NCBI GenBank assembly: GCA_902470815.1
Contig: CABRHS010000002.1
Span: forward strand, 62,001 to 126,000
Origin: an uncultured Collinsella sp.
GTDB lineage: Bacteria; Actinomycetota; Coriobacteriia; Coriobacteriales; Coriobacteriaceae
Reading direction: 5' to 3'
DNA length: 64,000 nt
Shown: positions 18,433-27,233 of the stretch, in pieces
Layout: the number at the start of each line of letters is the position of its first letter
Position numbering within the stretch: position 1 is the stretch's first letter
The notes under the pieces: generated by a model
Seen by the model: the letters and a program-made list of their open reading frames with translations, nothing else
Database searches by the model: none
What the model was told of the DNA's origin: nothing
Made by a program: the position numbers and the translations under genes

Positions 18433-21087
18433 TTAGGCGTCGAGCGCGGCGCGTGCGGCCTCGAGGGCCTTGGCCACACCCGCGGCGTCCTTGCCGCCGG
18501 CCTGGGCCATGGTGGGCTTGCCGCCGCCTCGGCCGTCGACGAGCGGGGCGATCTGCTTGATGACGTTGCCGGCGTGGAAGCCCGCGGCCGCGGCATCGTC
18601 GGTCGCGGCGGCCAGGAGCGCGGGGGCGCCCTTCTCGGTCACCGTGGCGAGCACGCAGGCGCACGGGCCGGCGACCTTGCCGCGCACCGTGTCCCACACG
18701 TTGCGCAGGTCGGCGGCCTCAAGGCCGGAGAGCTCGGCGGTCACGAGCTTGTAGGCGCCCATGTCGGCGGCGTTCTCGATGGCGGCGGCGACGGCGTCGG
18801 AGCCGCCACCGGTGAGGGCCTTCTTGAGCTTCTGGTTGACCTCGCGCAGCTCGCCCTGGAGCGCGGCGATGCGGGCGGGGACCTCCTCGACGCGGCACTT
18901 GAGACCCGCGGCGGCGGACTCGGCCAGGGCGGCGCGGCCCTCGAGATAGGCGATGGCGCCCGTGCTGGTCACGGCCTCGATGCGGCGGACATTGGAGCCG
19001 GTGGAGGATTCGGAGACGATCTTGAACAGGCCGAGCTCGGCGGTGTTCGCGGCATGGGTGCCGCCGCACAGCTCACGGGAGAACGGCTCGTCCTCCTCGC
19101 CCACGGACACGACGCGGACGACGTCGCCGTACTTCTCGCCGAAGAGGGCCACGGCGCCGGAGGCCTTGGCCTCCTCGATGCCCATGACACGCGTGACGAC
19201 GGGCTTGGCGGCCAGGATCTGCTCGTTGACGAGCTCCTCGACGGCGCGGATCTGCTCGGAGGTCATGGCCTCGAAATGCGTGAAGTCGAAGCGCAGGCTC
19301 TCGGGCGAGACGAGGGAGCCGGCCTGGTTGACGTGGTCGCCCAGGACCTCCTTGAGCGCGGCGTCCAGCAGGTGGGTGGCGGTGTGGTTGCGGCGGAGCA
19401 GGCCGCGGCGGGTCAGGTCGTACCCGGCGAACACGGTGTCGCCCTCGGAAAGCGCGCCGATGAGCTTGCCCTCGTGCACGTACAGGCCGCCCTTGGAGAC
19501 GGTGTTGGAGACGAAGAACTGGGCGTCGTCGGTGTCGATCAGGCCGTGGTCGCCCTGCTGGCCGCCCATCTCGGCGTACAGCGGGGTGCGGTCGAGCACC
19601 ACGGAAGCGCACTCGACGTTCTCCGCGCGCTCGACGCGCTCGCCGTCGACGACGATGGCCAGGACACGGGCGCCCTCGATGCTCTCCTCGTCATACCCCG
19701 CGAACTCGGTGGCGGGAAGCTGGTCGGCGAGCTCGGTCCACACGTCGTTGAAGGAACCCCAGGCGTCGCCCTTGGCGGCGGCGCGGGCACGGGCCTTCTG
19801 CTCGGCCATCTCGGCGTCGAAGCCCTCGATGTCCACGGCATGGCCGGCGCCCTCGGCGATCTCGACGGTGAGATCGATGGGGAAACCGAAGGTGTCGTGC
19901 AACATGAACGCGGCGGAGCCGGGGAGCTGCTCGCCCTCGCCGAGCGCGGCTAGCTGCTCGTCAAGGTAGGCGCGGCCGTTGTTGAGCGTGGTGGAGAAGC
20001 GTTCCTCCTCGGCCTCGACGATGCCCTTGACCAGGCCGACGTTCTCGAGCAGGCTCGGGTACGCCTCGCCCATGACGTCGTTCACGGCGTCGATGAAGCG
20101 GCCCAAGAAGGCGTCCTCGATGCCCAGCAGGCGGCCGTGGAACACGGCGCGGCGCAGCAGGCGGCGCAGGACGTAGCCGCGGCCCTCGTTGCCGGGCAGG
20201 ACGCCGTCGGAGATGAGGAAGTTCACCGAACGGGCGTGGTCGGCGATGATGCGCAGGGAGCGGGAGGCCCCGGTGTACTCGTTGTCCACGTAGGTCTTGC
20301 CGGAGATCTCCTCACCGAGCTTGATGAGGCTCTGCATGACGTCGCCGTCGAAGAAGGAGCTCTTGTGCTGCATGATGGCGGCCATGCGCTCGAGGCCCAT
20401 GCCGGTATCGAGGTTGCGATGGGGCAGCTCGGGCATGGAGCCGTCCTCCTGGCGGTCGTACTGGGTGAAAACCAGGTTCCAGAACTCCAGGAAGCGGTCG
20501 CAGTCGCAGCCGGGCGCGCAGGTGTCGCAGCCGCAGCCGACCTCCTCGCCCAAGTCGAAGTAGATCTCGGAGCACGGGCCGCAGGGGCCGGTGGGGCCGG
20601 CGGCCCAGAAGTTGTCGTCCTCGCCCAGACGGGTGATGTGGTCGGCGGGGACGCCCAGCGCGCGCCAGACGGAATCGGTCTCGTCGTCCTCGGTGAAGAC
20701 GGTGAAATACAGGCGGTCCTTGGGGAGCTTGAACACCTCGGTGATGAGCTCGTAGGCCCAAGCGCAGGCCTGCTCCTTGGTCACGCCACCAAAGGCGAAG
20801 TTGCCGAGCATCTCGAAGAAGGATGCGTGGCGGCCGTCGGCGCCGATGATGTCGATGTCGTTGGTGCGCACGCACTTCTGGCACGAGCAGGCACCGATCT
20901 CCTTCATGGTCTTCTTGCCCTGGTAGAACTCCTTAAACTGGTTCATGCCGGCGTTGGCGAGCAGCAGCGAGGGGTCGTCGGGGACGAGCGAGGAGCTCGG
21001 GTAGAGCTTGCAGCCCTTGCTCTCGAAGAAGTTGAGGTAGGCCGAGCGGATCTCGGCGGTCGTCATGGTGGGATAGTCAGCGGCCAT
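18433..21087 (-). CDS. alaS: alanyl-tRNA synthetase
   Basis: 884 residues, normal length. It has a class II catalytic core (SSLVPDDPSLLLANAGMNQF, WAAGPTGPCGPCSEIYFD), the editing domain with HTATHLLDAAL and CGGTH zinc ligands, and a C-terminal oligomerisation domain ending in DGRGGGKPTMAQAGGKD. It also carries a Cys-rich CSCQKC and CGCDTCAPGCDCD insert, as in many actinobacterial and low-GC AlaRS. The ATG at 21087 has AGGGAG 8 bases upstream. The leader is short, with a small GTCCC/GGGAC hairpin and no T-box features. ruvX follows 10 bases after the stop. Confidence 0.97.
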   Translation of the reverse strand: MAADYPTMTTAEIRSAYLNFFESKGCKLYPSSSLVPDDPSLLLANAGMNQFKEFYQGKKTMKEIGACSCQKCVRTNDIDIIGADGRHASFFEMLGNFAFGGVTKEQACAWAYELITEVFKLPKDRLYFTVFTEDDETDSVWRALGVPADHITRLGEDDNFWAAGPTGPCGPCSEIYFDLGEEVGCGCDTCAPGCDCDRFLEFWNLVFTQYDRQEDGSMPELPHRNLDTGMGLERMAAIMQHKSSFFDGDVMQSLIKLGEEISGKTYVDNEYTGASRSLRIIADHARSVNFLISDGVLPGNEGRGYVLRRLLRRAVFHGRLLGIEDAFLGRFIDAVNDVMGEAYPSLLENVGLVKGIVEAEEERFSTTLNNGRAYLDEQLAALGEGEQLPGSAAFMLHDTFGFPIDLTVEIAEGAGHAVDIEGFDAEMAEQKARARAAAKGDAWGSFNDVWTELADQLPATEFAGYDEESIEGARVLAIVVDGERVERAENVECASVVLDRTPLYAEMGGQQGDHGLIDTDDAQFFVSNTVSKGGLYVHEGKLIGALSEGDTVFAGYDLTRRGLLRRNHTATHLLDAALKEVLGDHVNQAGSLVSPESLRFDFTHFEAMTSEQIRAVEELVNEQILAAKPVVTRVMGIEEAKASGAVALFGEKYGDVVRVVSVGEEDEPFSRELCGGTHAANTAELGLFKIVSESSTGSNVRRIEAVTSTGAIAYLEGRAALAESAAAGLKCRVEEVPARIAALQGELREVNQKLKKALTGGGSDAVAAAIENAADMGAYKLVTAELSGLEAADLRNVWDTVRGKVAGPCACVLATVTEKGAPALLAAATDDAAAAGFHAGNVIKQIAPLVDGRGGGKPTMAQAGGKDAAGVAKALEAARAALDA

Positions 21088-21147
21088 GCGTAAACTCCCT
21101 GGGTCAAAGTAGCGTCCCCACAGTCGGGACAGTTCCAAAACCCCTAG

Positions 21148-21153
21148 ATTATA
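21148..21153 (-). promoter_or_regulatory. -10 element of the alaS promoter
   Basis: The minus strand reads TATAAT in the 68-base gap between the AI-2E family gene and alaS, 60 bases before the alaS ATG. No clear -35 box is at 17 bases. Confidence 0.5.
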
Positions 21154-21155
21154 CG

Positions 21156-22523
21156 TTAACGGCCGTCATCAGTTGTGTCGGTTTCCTCGGGTTTCTTCGA
21201 GGCGTCACCGTGTTCGCGCGAGGTGAACGGGTTCTCGAAGTCGATGAGCTTCGCCCAGGGGTTCTCCAGCTCGGGCTTGGGCATTGCCTCGGCCTCGGGG
21301 ACCGAGGTCTCGTCGATGATCTGGGAGTCGGCGACGAAGCTGTCATCGCCCAGCGCATCGAAGGCGGGGACGGGGTTGCCCTTCGCGTCGCGGAACGGCG
21401 CGCCGCGGAAGAGCGCGCCCTCGTACGATACGATCTGCTCCCCCGTGCGCGTCTCGAAGTAGAAGATGAACAGCGACTTGATGACGGCGACGAGCGGCAA
21501 CGCCACGATCATGCCCACGGCACCACCGAAGGTGGAGCCGATGACGAGGGCGGTGAGCGACAGCACGGGGTGGACCTGCATGGTGGACTGGTTGATCTTG
21601 GGCGCGATGACGTTGTCGGTGACGTTTTGGGAGAGCATGGCCATGATCATGGTCCAGAAGGCCATGACCGGGCTGTACACGAGCGCGATGAGCGTGGCGA
21701 TGATCGCCGAGATGGAGGGGCCCACGACGGGGATGATGTTGAGCACGCCGGAGAGCACGCCCATGGCGCCGGCGTACGGATGGCCGACGATGGCGAACCC
21801 GACGAACGCGAGGAAGCCCTGGATCACGGAGTTGATCACGGTCGAGCGGAGGTACCCGCCCACCGAGCGGCTCAGCACGGCCACCATGAGGCGATAGTCA
21901 TCGGCCTTGTCCTCGGGCAGGACGCGACAGATCTCGTCATTGATGCGGGGGTAGTCGCAGGCCAGCCAGAACGCCAGGACAAAGCCGAGGAACACGATGA
22001 ACACCGTGGAGGCGATGTTGTTGACCATGGGGACGATGCCGTCGCGGACGGCGGCGAGGAGGCCCGAAAGGGCCTGGTTCAAGATGTCCTGCGCGGCTGA
22101 GAAGATGGAGTCGAGCTGCACGACGTCGTTCAGGTGCTCGATGACCGCGTACTCGCTCTCCATGCGCACGACCCATGCACCCAGGGCGGACAACTTGGAG
22201 GGAGCGTCGCGCAGCAGGTCGATAAGCTGGCCCGTGACCATGGGGATCACGAGGGCGAACAGCAGGACGAGCCCCACGATGACCACGATGAGGCCAACGA
22301 GCGCGCCGGCCCCGCGCGGGACGCGGTGCCGCTCGAGCCAGTTGACGATGGGCGAGGCGACGAACGCCGAGATGGCGCCCACGGAGAGGAACAGCAGCAC
22401 GCTCGAGAGCGAGCCGATGAGGTCGAGCACCACGCCGCCGATGATGATGACGCCGATGACGATCCAGATGTTCAGAAACGTGGTGCGCGCGATGCGCTCG
22501 GTATGTGATGTGTCGTGCCGCAT
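21156..22523 (-). CDS. AI-2E family (PerM/YdiK-like) membrane transporter
   Basis: 455 residues. About seven or eight hydrophobic segments are visible, beginning NIWIVIGVIIIGGVVLDLIG, with further ones such as LVGLIVVIVGLVLLFALVIP and VLNIIPVVGPSISAIIATLI. The family-specific soluble loop lies between the third and fourth helices. A charged tail of about 90 residues follows, ending TDTTDDGR. Members export small molecules, or exchange Na+ for Li+ or H+; the substrate here cannot be told. It begins 20 bases after sigB and may be part of the stress operon. Confidence 0.85.
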   Translation of the reverse strand: MRHDTSHTERIARTTFLNIWIVIGVIIIGGVVLDLIGSLSSVLLFLSVGAISAFVASPIVNWLERHRVPRGAGALVGLIVVIVGLVLLFALVIPMVTGQLIDLLRDAPSKLSALGAWVVRMESEYAVIEHLNDVVQLDSIFSAAQDILNQALSGLLAAVRDGIVPMVNNIASTVFIVFLGFVLAFWLACDYPRINDEICRVLPEDKADDYRLMVAVLSRSVGGYLRSTVINSVIQGFLAFVGFAIVGHPYAGAMGVLSGVLNIIPVVGPSISAIIATLIALVYSPVMAFWTMIMAMLSQNVTDNVIAPKINQSTMQVHPVLSLTALVIGSTFGGAVGMIVALPLVAVIKSLFIFYFETRTGEQIVSYEGALFRGAPFRDAKGNPVPAFDALGDDSFVADSQIIDETSVPEAEAMPKPELENPWAKLIDFENPFTSREHGDASKKPEETDTTDDGR

Positions 22524-22543
22524 AATCCCTCTCGCCGACCGGA

Positions 22544-23335
22544 TCAGCCGGTCATGATCCCCTCGGGGTCTATCTTCTCCTGAATCTTCTTGAGCGTACG
22601 CCTGAGCAGACGGCTCACCTGCACTTGGGAGATGCCGAGCTTCTCGGCGATCTCAATCTGCGTCATGCCCTGCAGGAAGCGCATCTCGATGACCTCGCGC
22701 TCGCGGGGCGAGAAGCTGGCGAGGGCCTCCTCGATGATGATGCGATCGTCGGTGAAGGCGAGCTCCTGATCCTCGGTCGCGTAGCGGTCGATGACCGACG
22801 GCGTGTCGTCGTCGTCCATGCCGGAGGGCGCCTCGAGCGAGACCGAGCTGTACGCCGAGGAGGACTCCATGGCCTCGAGCACCTCATCGACCGAGGCGTC
22901 GAGGTACTCGGCGATCTCGGCGATGGTGGGCGAGCGCTGCAGCTGCGAGGTGAGCGCATCCGTGGCCTGATTGACCTTGGCGGAGAGCTCCTGAAGGCGC
23001 CGCGGCACGCGCACGCTCCAGCCCTTGTCGCGGAAGTGCCGCTTGATCTCGCCCATGATGGTGGGCGTGGCGAACGTGGTGAACTCCAGGCCGCGGCTCG
23101 GGTCGAACCGGTCGATGGCCTTGAGCAGGCCCAGGTAACCGACCTGCACCAGGTCGTCGATGGGCTCGCCGCGGTTCTTGAACTTGTTTGCGATGAAGCG
23201 CACCAGGTTGAGATGGGACATCACGAGCTTCTCACGGGCGTCCATGTCGCCCTCTTCCTTGAAGCGGCGGAAGAGCTCGCGCGTCTTCTCCTTATCCCAG
23301 GCGCTCTTACCCGAGGACTTAGATGGCATCGACAT
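22544..23335 (-). CDS. sigB: SigB/SigF/SigG family RNA polymerase sigma factor
   Basis: 263 residues of a group 3 sigma factor. Region 2 is visible (VMSHLNLVRFIANKFKNRGE, IDDLVQVGYLGLLKAIDRFD, GLEFTTFATPTIMGEIKRHF and DKGWSVRVPRRLQEL). Region 3 includes QRSPTIAEIAEYLDASVDEV, and the region 4 helix-turn-helix includes MTQIEIAEKLGISQVQVSRL. These match general-stress SigB and sporulation SigF. Since no sporulation genes are here, stress is more likely. The gene overlaps the anti-sigma gene upstream by 17 bases. ATG 23335 or the in-frame ATG at 23329, better placed for GAAGG, may be used. Confidence 0.93.
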   Translation of the reverse strand: MSMPSKSSGKSAWDKEKTRELFRRFKEEGDMDAREKLVMSHLNLVRFIANKFKNRGEPIDDLVQVGYLGLLKAIDRFDPSRGLEFTTFATPTIMGEIKRHFRDKGWSVRVPRRLQELSAKVNQATDALTSQLQRSPTIAEIAEYLDASVDEVLEAMESSSAYSSVSLEAPSGMDDDDTPSVIDRYATEDQELAFTDDRIIIEEALASFSPREREVIEMRFLQGMTQIEIAEKLGISQVQVSRLLRRTLKKIQEKIDPEGIMTG

Positions 23336-23705
23336 CCGCCTTCACGTCGAGCACGAGGCGCGCTGGGGCCTCGTGCTTCTCGTAGACGTCGCACACCGAG
23401 CCGAGGATGAGGTCCACGTACGCGGCAGTGGGGTCGTCCTCGGAGGGCTCGGCGAACGACGGCGCGGAGAGTTGGAACGTCATGGCCACGTGGTCGAGGT
23501 CGGCATCGAAGTCGACGACGACGTCCTCCCCCGGGGCCGTGCCGCACGCGTAGATGAAGGCCTCCTCGGCCGCCATGCGGATGTCCTCGACGCGCTCAAC
23601 GGACATCGAGGAGAGCGCCGCGACGTTGGCGGCGGTCATGCGCACGATGCGGGCGAGGTGCGGCTCGCATGCCACGGTGAGCGCGACGTGCGTGGGATTA
23701 CTCAT
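23319..23705 (-). CDS. RsbW-like anti-sigma factor (degenerate Bergerat fold)
   Basis: 128 residues positioned like RsbW or SpoIIAB just before the sigma gene. The helix MSVERVEDIRMAAEEAFIYA aligns with the RsbW N-box region, but where the family has a Mg-binding Asn (E-A-x-x-N-A) this protein has Tyr (EAFIYA). The G1 box DxGxG is also missing (it reads FQLSAPSFAEPSEDD). ATP binding and kinase activity are therefore doubtful, though sigma binding could remain. The ATG at 23705 (MSNPTHVALTV) overlaps the previous gene's stop by 8 bases. No RsbV-like anti-anti-sigma gene is in the window. Confidence 0.7.
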   Translation of the reverse strand: MSNPTHVALTVACEPHLARIVRMTAANVAALSSMSVERVEDIRMAAEEAFIYACGTAPGEDVVVDFDADLDHVAMTFQLSAPSFAEPSEDDPTAAYVDLILGSVCDVYEKHEAPARLVLDVKADVDAI

Positions 23706-24276
23706 GGTCGGTCTCCTCGGAGGTCGCGTAGGTGAAGTACTGGCGGTCGGCGTCGGCGACCTCATGATCGGCATCGTCACGCGCGGCCTCAGGGCCGGCG
23801 GGCTCAAGATCGAGGGACCGGTCGAGCGGCTCGGACGGGGCATCCGCGAACGCGGGCGCCGCGGGGACGTGCTCGGGCTTGCGGGGCTTGGCGAACAGCT
23901 TGTGCACCTTCTCGCTCGCCGCGTCAGCGAGGCCGGTGACCGCGTTGGAGGCGCTGCTGGCGGCGCCGCTCACGGCGGAGACGTCGCGCAGGACGCCGTT
24001 GACCTCGACGAGGTCGGCGGAAAGGGCCTCGACCGCCACGGTGGCCTGCTTGAGGAGCGGCTCGATCTGGGCCACGGCGGGCTGCAGCTCGTCCACCACG
24101 CCGTCGAGCTTGGCGACGACCGGGCGCGCCTCCTCGATGGTGCTGTTGACCTGCTCGACGGTCTTGTCGAGCGAGTCCACCACGCCGCGCGTGCGACGCA
24201 GCACGAGCGCGAGCTCTACGACGGCCCAGACGCCGGCCGCCGCGAGGACGATCAGAGCGATCTTCATGGGATCCAT
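23698..24276 (-). CDS. DUF948-like membrane-anchored coiled-coil protein
   Basis: 192 residues. One N-terminal membrane helix (KIALIVLAAAGVWAVVELAL) is followed by a long heptad-like region (VVDSLDKTVEQVNSTIEEAR, ALSADLVEVNGVLRDVSA), as in DUF948 general-stress proteins such as Bacillus YtxG. A Pro/Ala/Asp/Glu-rich tail ends SEETDHE. The ATG at 24276 follows GGAGG by 5 bases. It heads the operon with the anti-sigma and sigma genes and lies behind a SigB-like promoter. This is consistent with stress-induced envelope expression. Biochemical function is unknown. Confidence 0.75.
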   Translation of the reverse strand: MDPMKIALIVLAAAGVWAVVELALVLRRTRGVVDSLDKTVEQVNSTIEEARPVVAKLDGVVDELQPAVAQIEPLLKQATVAVEALSADLVEVNGVLRDVSAVSGAASSASNAVTGLADAASEKVHKLFAKPRKPEHVPAAPAFADAPSEPLDRSLDLEPAGPEAARDDADHEVADADRQYFTYATSEETDHE

Positions 24277-24318
24277 GGATGCCTCCGTTGCAATCTGAAT
24301 AGACAGTCAGCGTTGATG

Positions 24319-24343
24319 ATACCCCGTTCGAGCCCCGCTCAAC
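24319..24343 (-). promoter_or_regulatory. candidate SigB-type promoter of the stress operon
   Basis: The minus strand has GTTGAG (24343-24338), a 13-base spacer, then GGGTAT (24324-24319), 43 bases before the ATG of the DUF948-like gene. Bacillus SigB recognises GTTTAA, 12-15 bases, then GGGTAT. The -10 matches fully and the -35 partly. This suggests SigB autoregulates its own operon. A housekeeping reading (TTGAGC, 15-base spacer, TATCAT) is possible but the spacing is short. Confidence 0.5.
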
Positions 24344-24406
24344 CACGGCGCCCCGACGCGCGGACAGCAAGCGCTCATCGGGGGCGGCCAGTCACCCCCC
24401 CATGCG

Positions 24407-25771
24407 TCAGCGCGGGCGGTTCTCCGCCCGCCACTGCTCCCAGCCTCGGCCGCTCGGATGCCAGAACGCGCCCGGCTCGAGGCCCTCGGGAAGGTAGCGC
24501 TGGGGCACCCACCCTTCCGGGTAATCGTGCGGGTACCTGTACTCCCCGTACTCGTCCGAACCAGGGCGATGACGGTCGCGCAGGTAGCTGGGCACCTCGC
24601 GCTGGCCGCTGGTGCGCACGTCCGCCAGGGCGGCGTCGATGGCGGACTCGGCGGCGTTGCTCTTGGGGGCGAGAGCGTTGTAGATCGCGGCCTGCGCCAG
24701 GTTGATGCGGCATTCCGGGTACCCGATCACCTCGGCCGCCTTGAACGCGGCCTCGGCAACGAGCAGCGCGGTGGGGTCGGCGTTGCCTATGTCCTCGCTC
24801 GCCTGGATCATGATGCGCCTGGCGATGAACTTGGGGTCCTCCCCCGCGTCGATCATGCGCGCGAGCCAATAGACCGCCGCATCCGGATCGCTCCCGCGCA
24901 TGGACTTGATGAACGCCGAGATGATGTCGTAATGCATGTCGCCGGACTTGTCGTAGCTCAGCCCGCGGCGAGGGTTCGCCTGCTTGACATCGTCGAGCGT
25001 GATGGTGATGGGTCCGCCCTGACCCGCGGAGGACGCGCCGGCGCCATCGGGACCGCTGCACTCCCCCGCCGCCGCGCCCGCATCCGCCGGACGCGTGAGC
25101 GCGATCTCGCTCGCGAGCTCGAGGGTGGTGAGCGAGCTGCGGCCATCGCCGGCCGCCAGCGTGCAGATGGCCTTGACCACCTCGTCGCTTGCGGAGAATC
25201 GACCGGCGAGGCCCTGCGGCGCAAAGAGCGCGCGGCGGATCAGGCGCTCGACGTCCGCATCGGCAAGGTGCTCGAGCTCCACCACGCGGCTTCGCGAGAG
25301 CAGCGCAGAGTTCACCTCGAAATACGGGTTCTCCGTGGTCGCGCCGACCATGACGACGGTGCGGTTCTCGACCGCGTGGAGCAGCGCGTCTTGCTGGGAG
25401 CGCGAGAAGCGATGGATCTCGTCGATGAACAGGATGGTGCGGCGGTCGAACATCATGAGGCGGTGCTTGGCCTCGTCGATCTCGCGCCGCAGGTCCTTGA
25501 CCGTGCCGGTGACGGCCGAGACCTCGACGAACTCGCTTTTGGTGTGCGCCGCGATGATGTGCGCCAACGTGGTCTTTCCCGTGCCCGCCGGCCCGTATAG
25601 GATCACGCTGGAGAGCACATCGTGCTCGATGGCGCTCCTCAGCCATGATCCGGGTCCAACGGCCTTCTCCTGGCCCACGTAATCGTCAAGCGAGCTGGGG
25701 CGCATGCGCACCGCCAGTGGTGCGTTCTTGAGCTGCTTTTCGCGTTCGTTGCTGGAGAAAAGGTTATCCAT
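24407..25771 (-). CDS. rarA: replication-associated recombination protein A (RarA/MgsA AAA+ ATPase)
   Basis: 454 residues. The clamp-loader-like AAA+ domain has Walker A GPAGTGKT (60-67), Walker B ILFIDEIHRF and sensor 1 ATTENPYFEVNSALLSR. The RarA C-terminal tetramerisation domains follow (RRGLSYDKSGDMHYDIISAF, RMIMQASEDIGNAD in variant form) and end with the typical PHDYPEGWVPQRYLPEGL. RarA acts at stalled replication forks. A Gly/Ser-rich insert (ECSGPDGAGASSAGQG) lies before the C-terminal part. The start is the ATG at 25771, with GGAGCGG upstream; the extra 20 codons before it lack family support. Confidence 0.93.
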   Translation of the reverse strand: MDNLFSSNEREKQLKNAPLAVRMRPSSLDDYVGQEKAVGPGSWLRSAIEHDVLSSVILYGPAGTGKTTLAHIIAAHTKSEFVEVSAVTGTVKDLRREIDEAKHRLMMFDRRTILFIDEIHRFSRSQQDALLHAVENRTVVMVGATTENPYFEVNSALLSRSRVVELEHLADADVERLIRRALFAPQGLAGRFSASDEVVKAICTLAAGDGRSSLTTLELASEIALTRPADAGAAAGECSGPDGAGASSAGQGGPITITLDDVKQANPRRGLSYDKSGDMHYDIISAFIKSMRGSDPDAAVYWLARMIDAGEDPKFIARRIMIQASEDIGNADPTALLVAEAAFKAAEVIGYPECRINLAQAAIYNALAPKSNAAESAIDAALADVRTSGQREVPSYLRDRHRPGSDEYGEYRYPHDYPEGWVPQRYLPEGLEPGAFWHPSGRGWEQWRAENRPR

Positions 25772-25827
25772 GGGTCCGCTCCGTCGGTGGTTCACTCGTG
25801 TCGATTCTAGCAAACGGACCGGTTCGT

Positions 25828-27114
25828 TCAAACACCTGTTCGCATTGAGCCCTCGTTGATGTACGTGCGATGGGGAAACTCGAGCTCGGGGAAGAGCGTG
25901 CAGGCGAGCTCGGTGAAATACCCGTCCGTCATGCTCGCGATGTAGTCCACCACCGTCTGGTCAAGATCGGACTCCCAATCATAGGCGCGCCCGTAATGCG
26001 ACAGGGCCCGGTCGATGCGCGCGATGTGGTGGCGGAAGATGCAGCTGCGTTCGTCACGCGCCCTGAGGTCGCCCAGGAAGTGCTCGTACATGAGCCCGAA
26101 CGCGCGGGCCATCATCACCCGGTTCTCCTCCTCGATCCCGGTGGAGTGGTAGATCTTCTCGTAGTTCTCACGCTTGGCGCGGCTGATCTCGCGGAACAGC
26201 TCCTCGCTCATCTCGATGCGATCCTTGCCGTAGCTGTGCTCGACGATGTCGACGGAAGCGCGGGAGAGGATCCAGGAGTTGTACCCGCCGCCCAGGCCGT
26301 CATCGAACGCGTCCTCGGACAGCAGGCCGGCCTCGATGGCATCCTGACGGTCGCGGCCGACGTAGGCGATGATGTCAGAGATGCGCACGACGCACGCCTC
26401 GAGCGTCATGGGTCGAAGGGTCTTGACGTAATCGAAATCGCGCAGATAGCACTCCTCGACCACCTGGTCGAACTGCTCGAAAGAGCCCAGATCAGACAAC
26501 TCGAACACACGCTGCTCGTATTCGCCGTTATGGCAGAGCACGCCGTCGAGGGCCTGCAGCGACAGGTTGCGGCCGTACAGGGTGTCGAGCACGCGAACCG
26601 AATGCACGTTGTGGAAGAAGGAACGCCCGGTGCGCGCCCGGTAGATGTCGTTGAGCAGGGCCTCCCCCACGTGGCCGAACGGCGTGTGGCCGAGGTCGTG
26701 CCCAAGGCCGATCGCCTCGATCAGGTCGCAGTTGAGGCCGAGCGCGCGCCCGATGTCGCGCGCGATCCGGGCGACGAGCTGCACGTGCAGGCCGCGGCGC
26801 GAAAGGTCGTCGTTGCTGCGAAAACTGAAGACCTGCGTCTTGCCGTTGTAGCGGCTGTAGGCGGGAAGGTGGAGGATCTTCTCGGTATCGCGCACGTAGG
26901 CCGGGCGCCAGATGCTCCCCGCGTCCCCCGCGCGGGGCTCCCTTCGGATGGCGCCCTCGTCCGAGGCGCGGCAGGGGTTGACCCACCCAGCCGCCCGATC
27001 AGCCTCCATGCGCTCGACAAGCCCGTCGCTCAGGCGGTCGGTCATGGCCAAGAGCCGGGTCTCAAGGTCTCCGGCGGTCGTCTGGGAAGTGATGTGCGCG
27101 GTCTCGCTCGTCAT
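25828..27114 (-). CDS. dgt: dNTP triphosphohydrolase (dGTPase-like HD protein)
   Basis: 428 residues. The HD phosphohydrolase motif is GLGHDLGHTPFGHVGE (His139-Asp140), with His110 earlier and RISDIIAYVGRDRQDA carrying the last Asp ligand. The N-terminal region (AYSRYNGKTQVFSF) matches deoxyguanosinetriphosphate triphosphohydrolase-like proteins, which cleave dNTPs to nucleoside and triphosphate. The ATG at 27114 has AGAGG 8 bases upstream. In many actinobacteria dgt lies next to dnaG and rpoD; here it is 25 kb away, beside rarA. Confidence 0.9.
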   Translation of the reverse strand: MTSETAHITSQTTAGDLETRLLAMTDRLSDGLVERMEADRAAGWVNPCRASDEGAIRREPRAGDAGSIWRPAYVRDTEKILHLPAYSRYNGKTQVFSFRSNDDLSRRGLHVQLVARIARDIGRALGLNCDLIEAIGLGHDLGHTPFGHVGEALLNDIYRARTGRSFFHNVHSVRVLDTLYGRNLSLQALDGVLCHNGEYEQRVFELSDLGSFEQFDQVVEECYLRDFDYVKTLRPMTLEACVVRISDIIAYVGRDRQDAIEAGLLSEDAFDDGLGGGYNSWILSRASVDIVEHSYGKDRIEMSEELFREISRAKRENYEKIYHSTGIEEENRVMMARAFGLMYEHFLGDLRARDERSCIFRHHIARIDRALSHYGRAYDWESDLDQTVVDYIASMTDGYFTELACTLFPELEFPHRTYINEGSMRTGV

Positions 27115-27233
27115 GTGCCGTCCTCTCAGTGTCACTTGATCTCACGCGCATCATCGCGCGCCGTGCGGACAAAACGCGTGCCGCGGCGGGGACGCGCGAC
27201 CGGGGGCGCGGCCGCCCCGGCCCCTCGCGCCGG

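Noticed and set aside
18112..19953. Long plus-strand frame of 613 codons opposite alaS and ruvX
   Set aside because: No family features; it mirrors the alaS codons. Similar antisense frames opposite lepA, ileS, rpoD and pyrC were dropped for the same reason.
21088..21147. T-box before alaS
   Set aside because: The leader is only about 55 bases and lacks stem I, a specifier loop and a TGGN bulge; only a small GTCCC/GGGAC hairpin is present.
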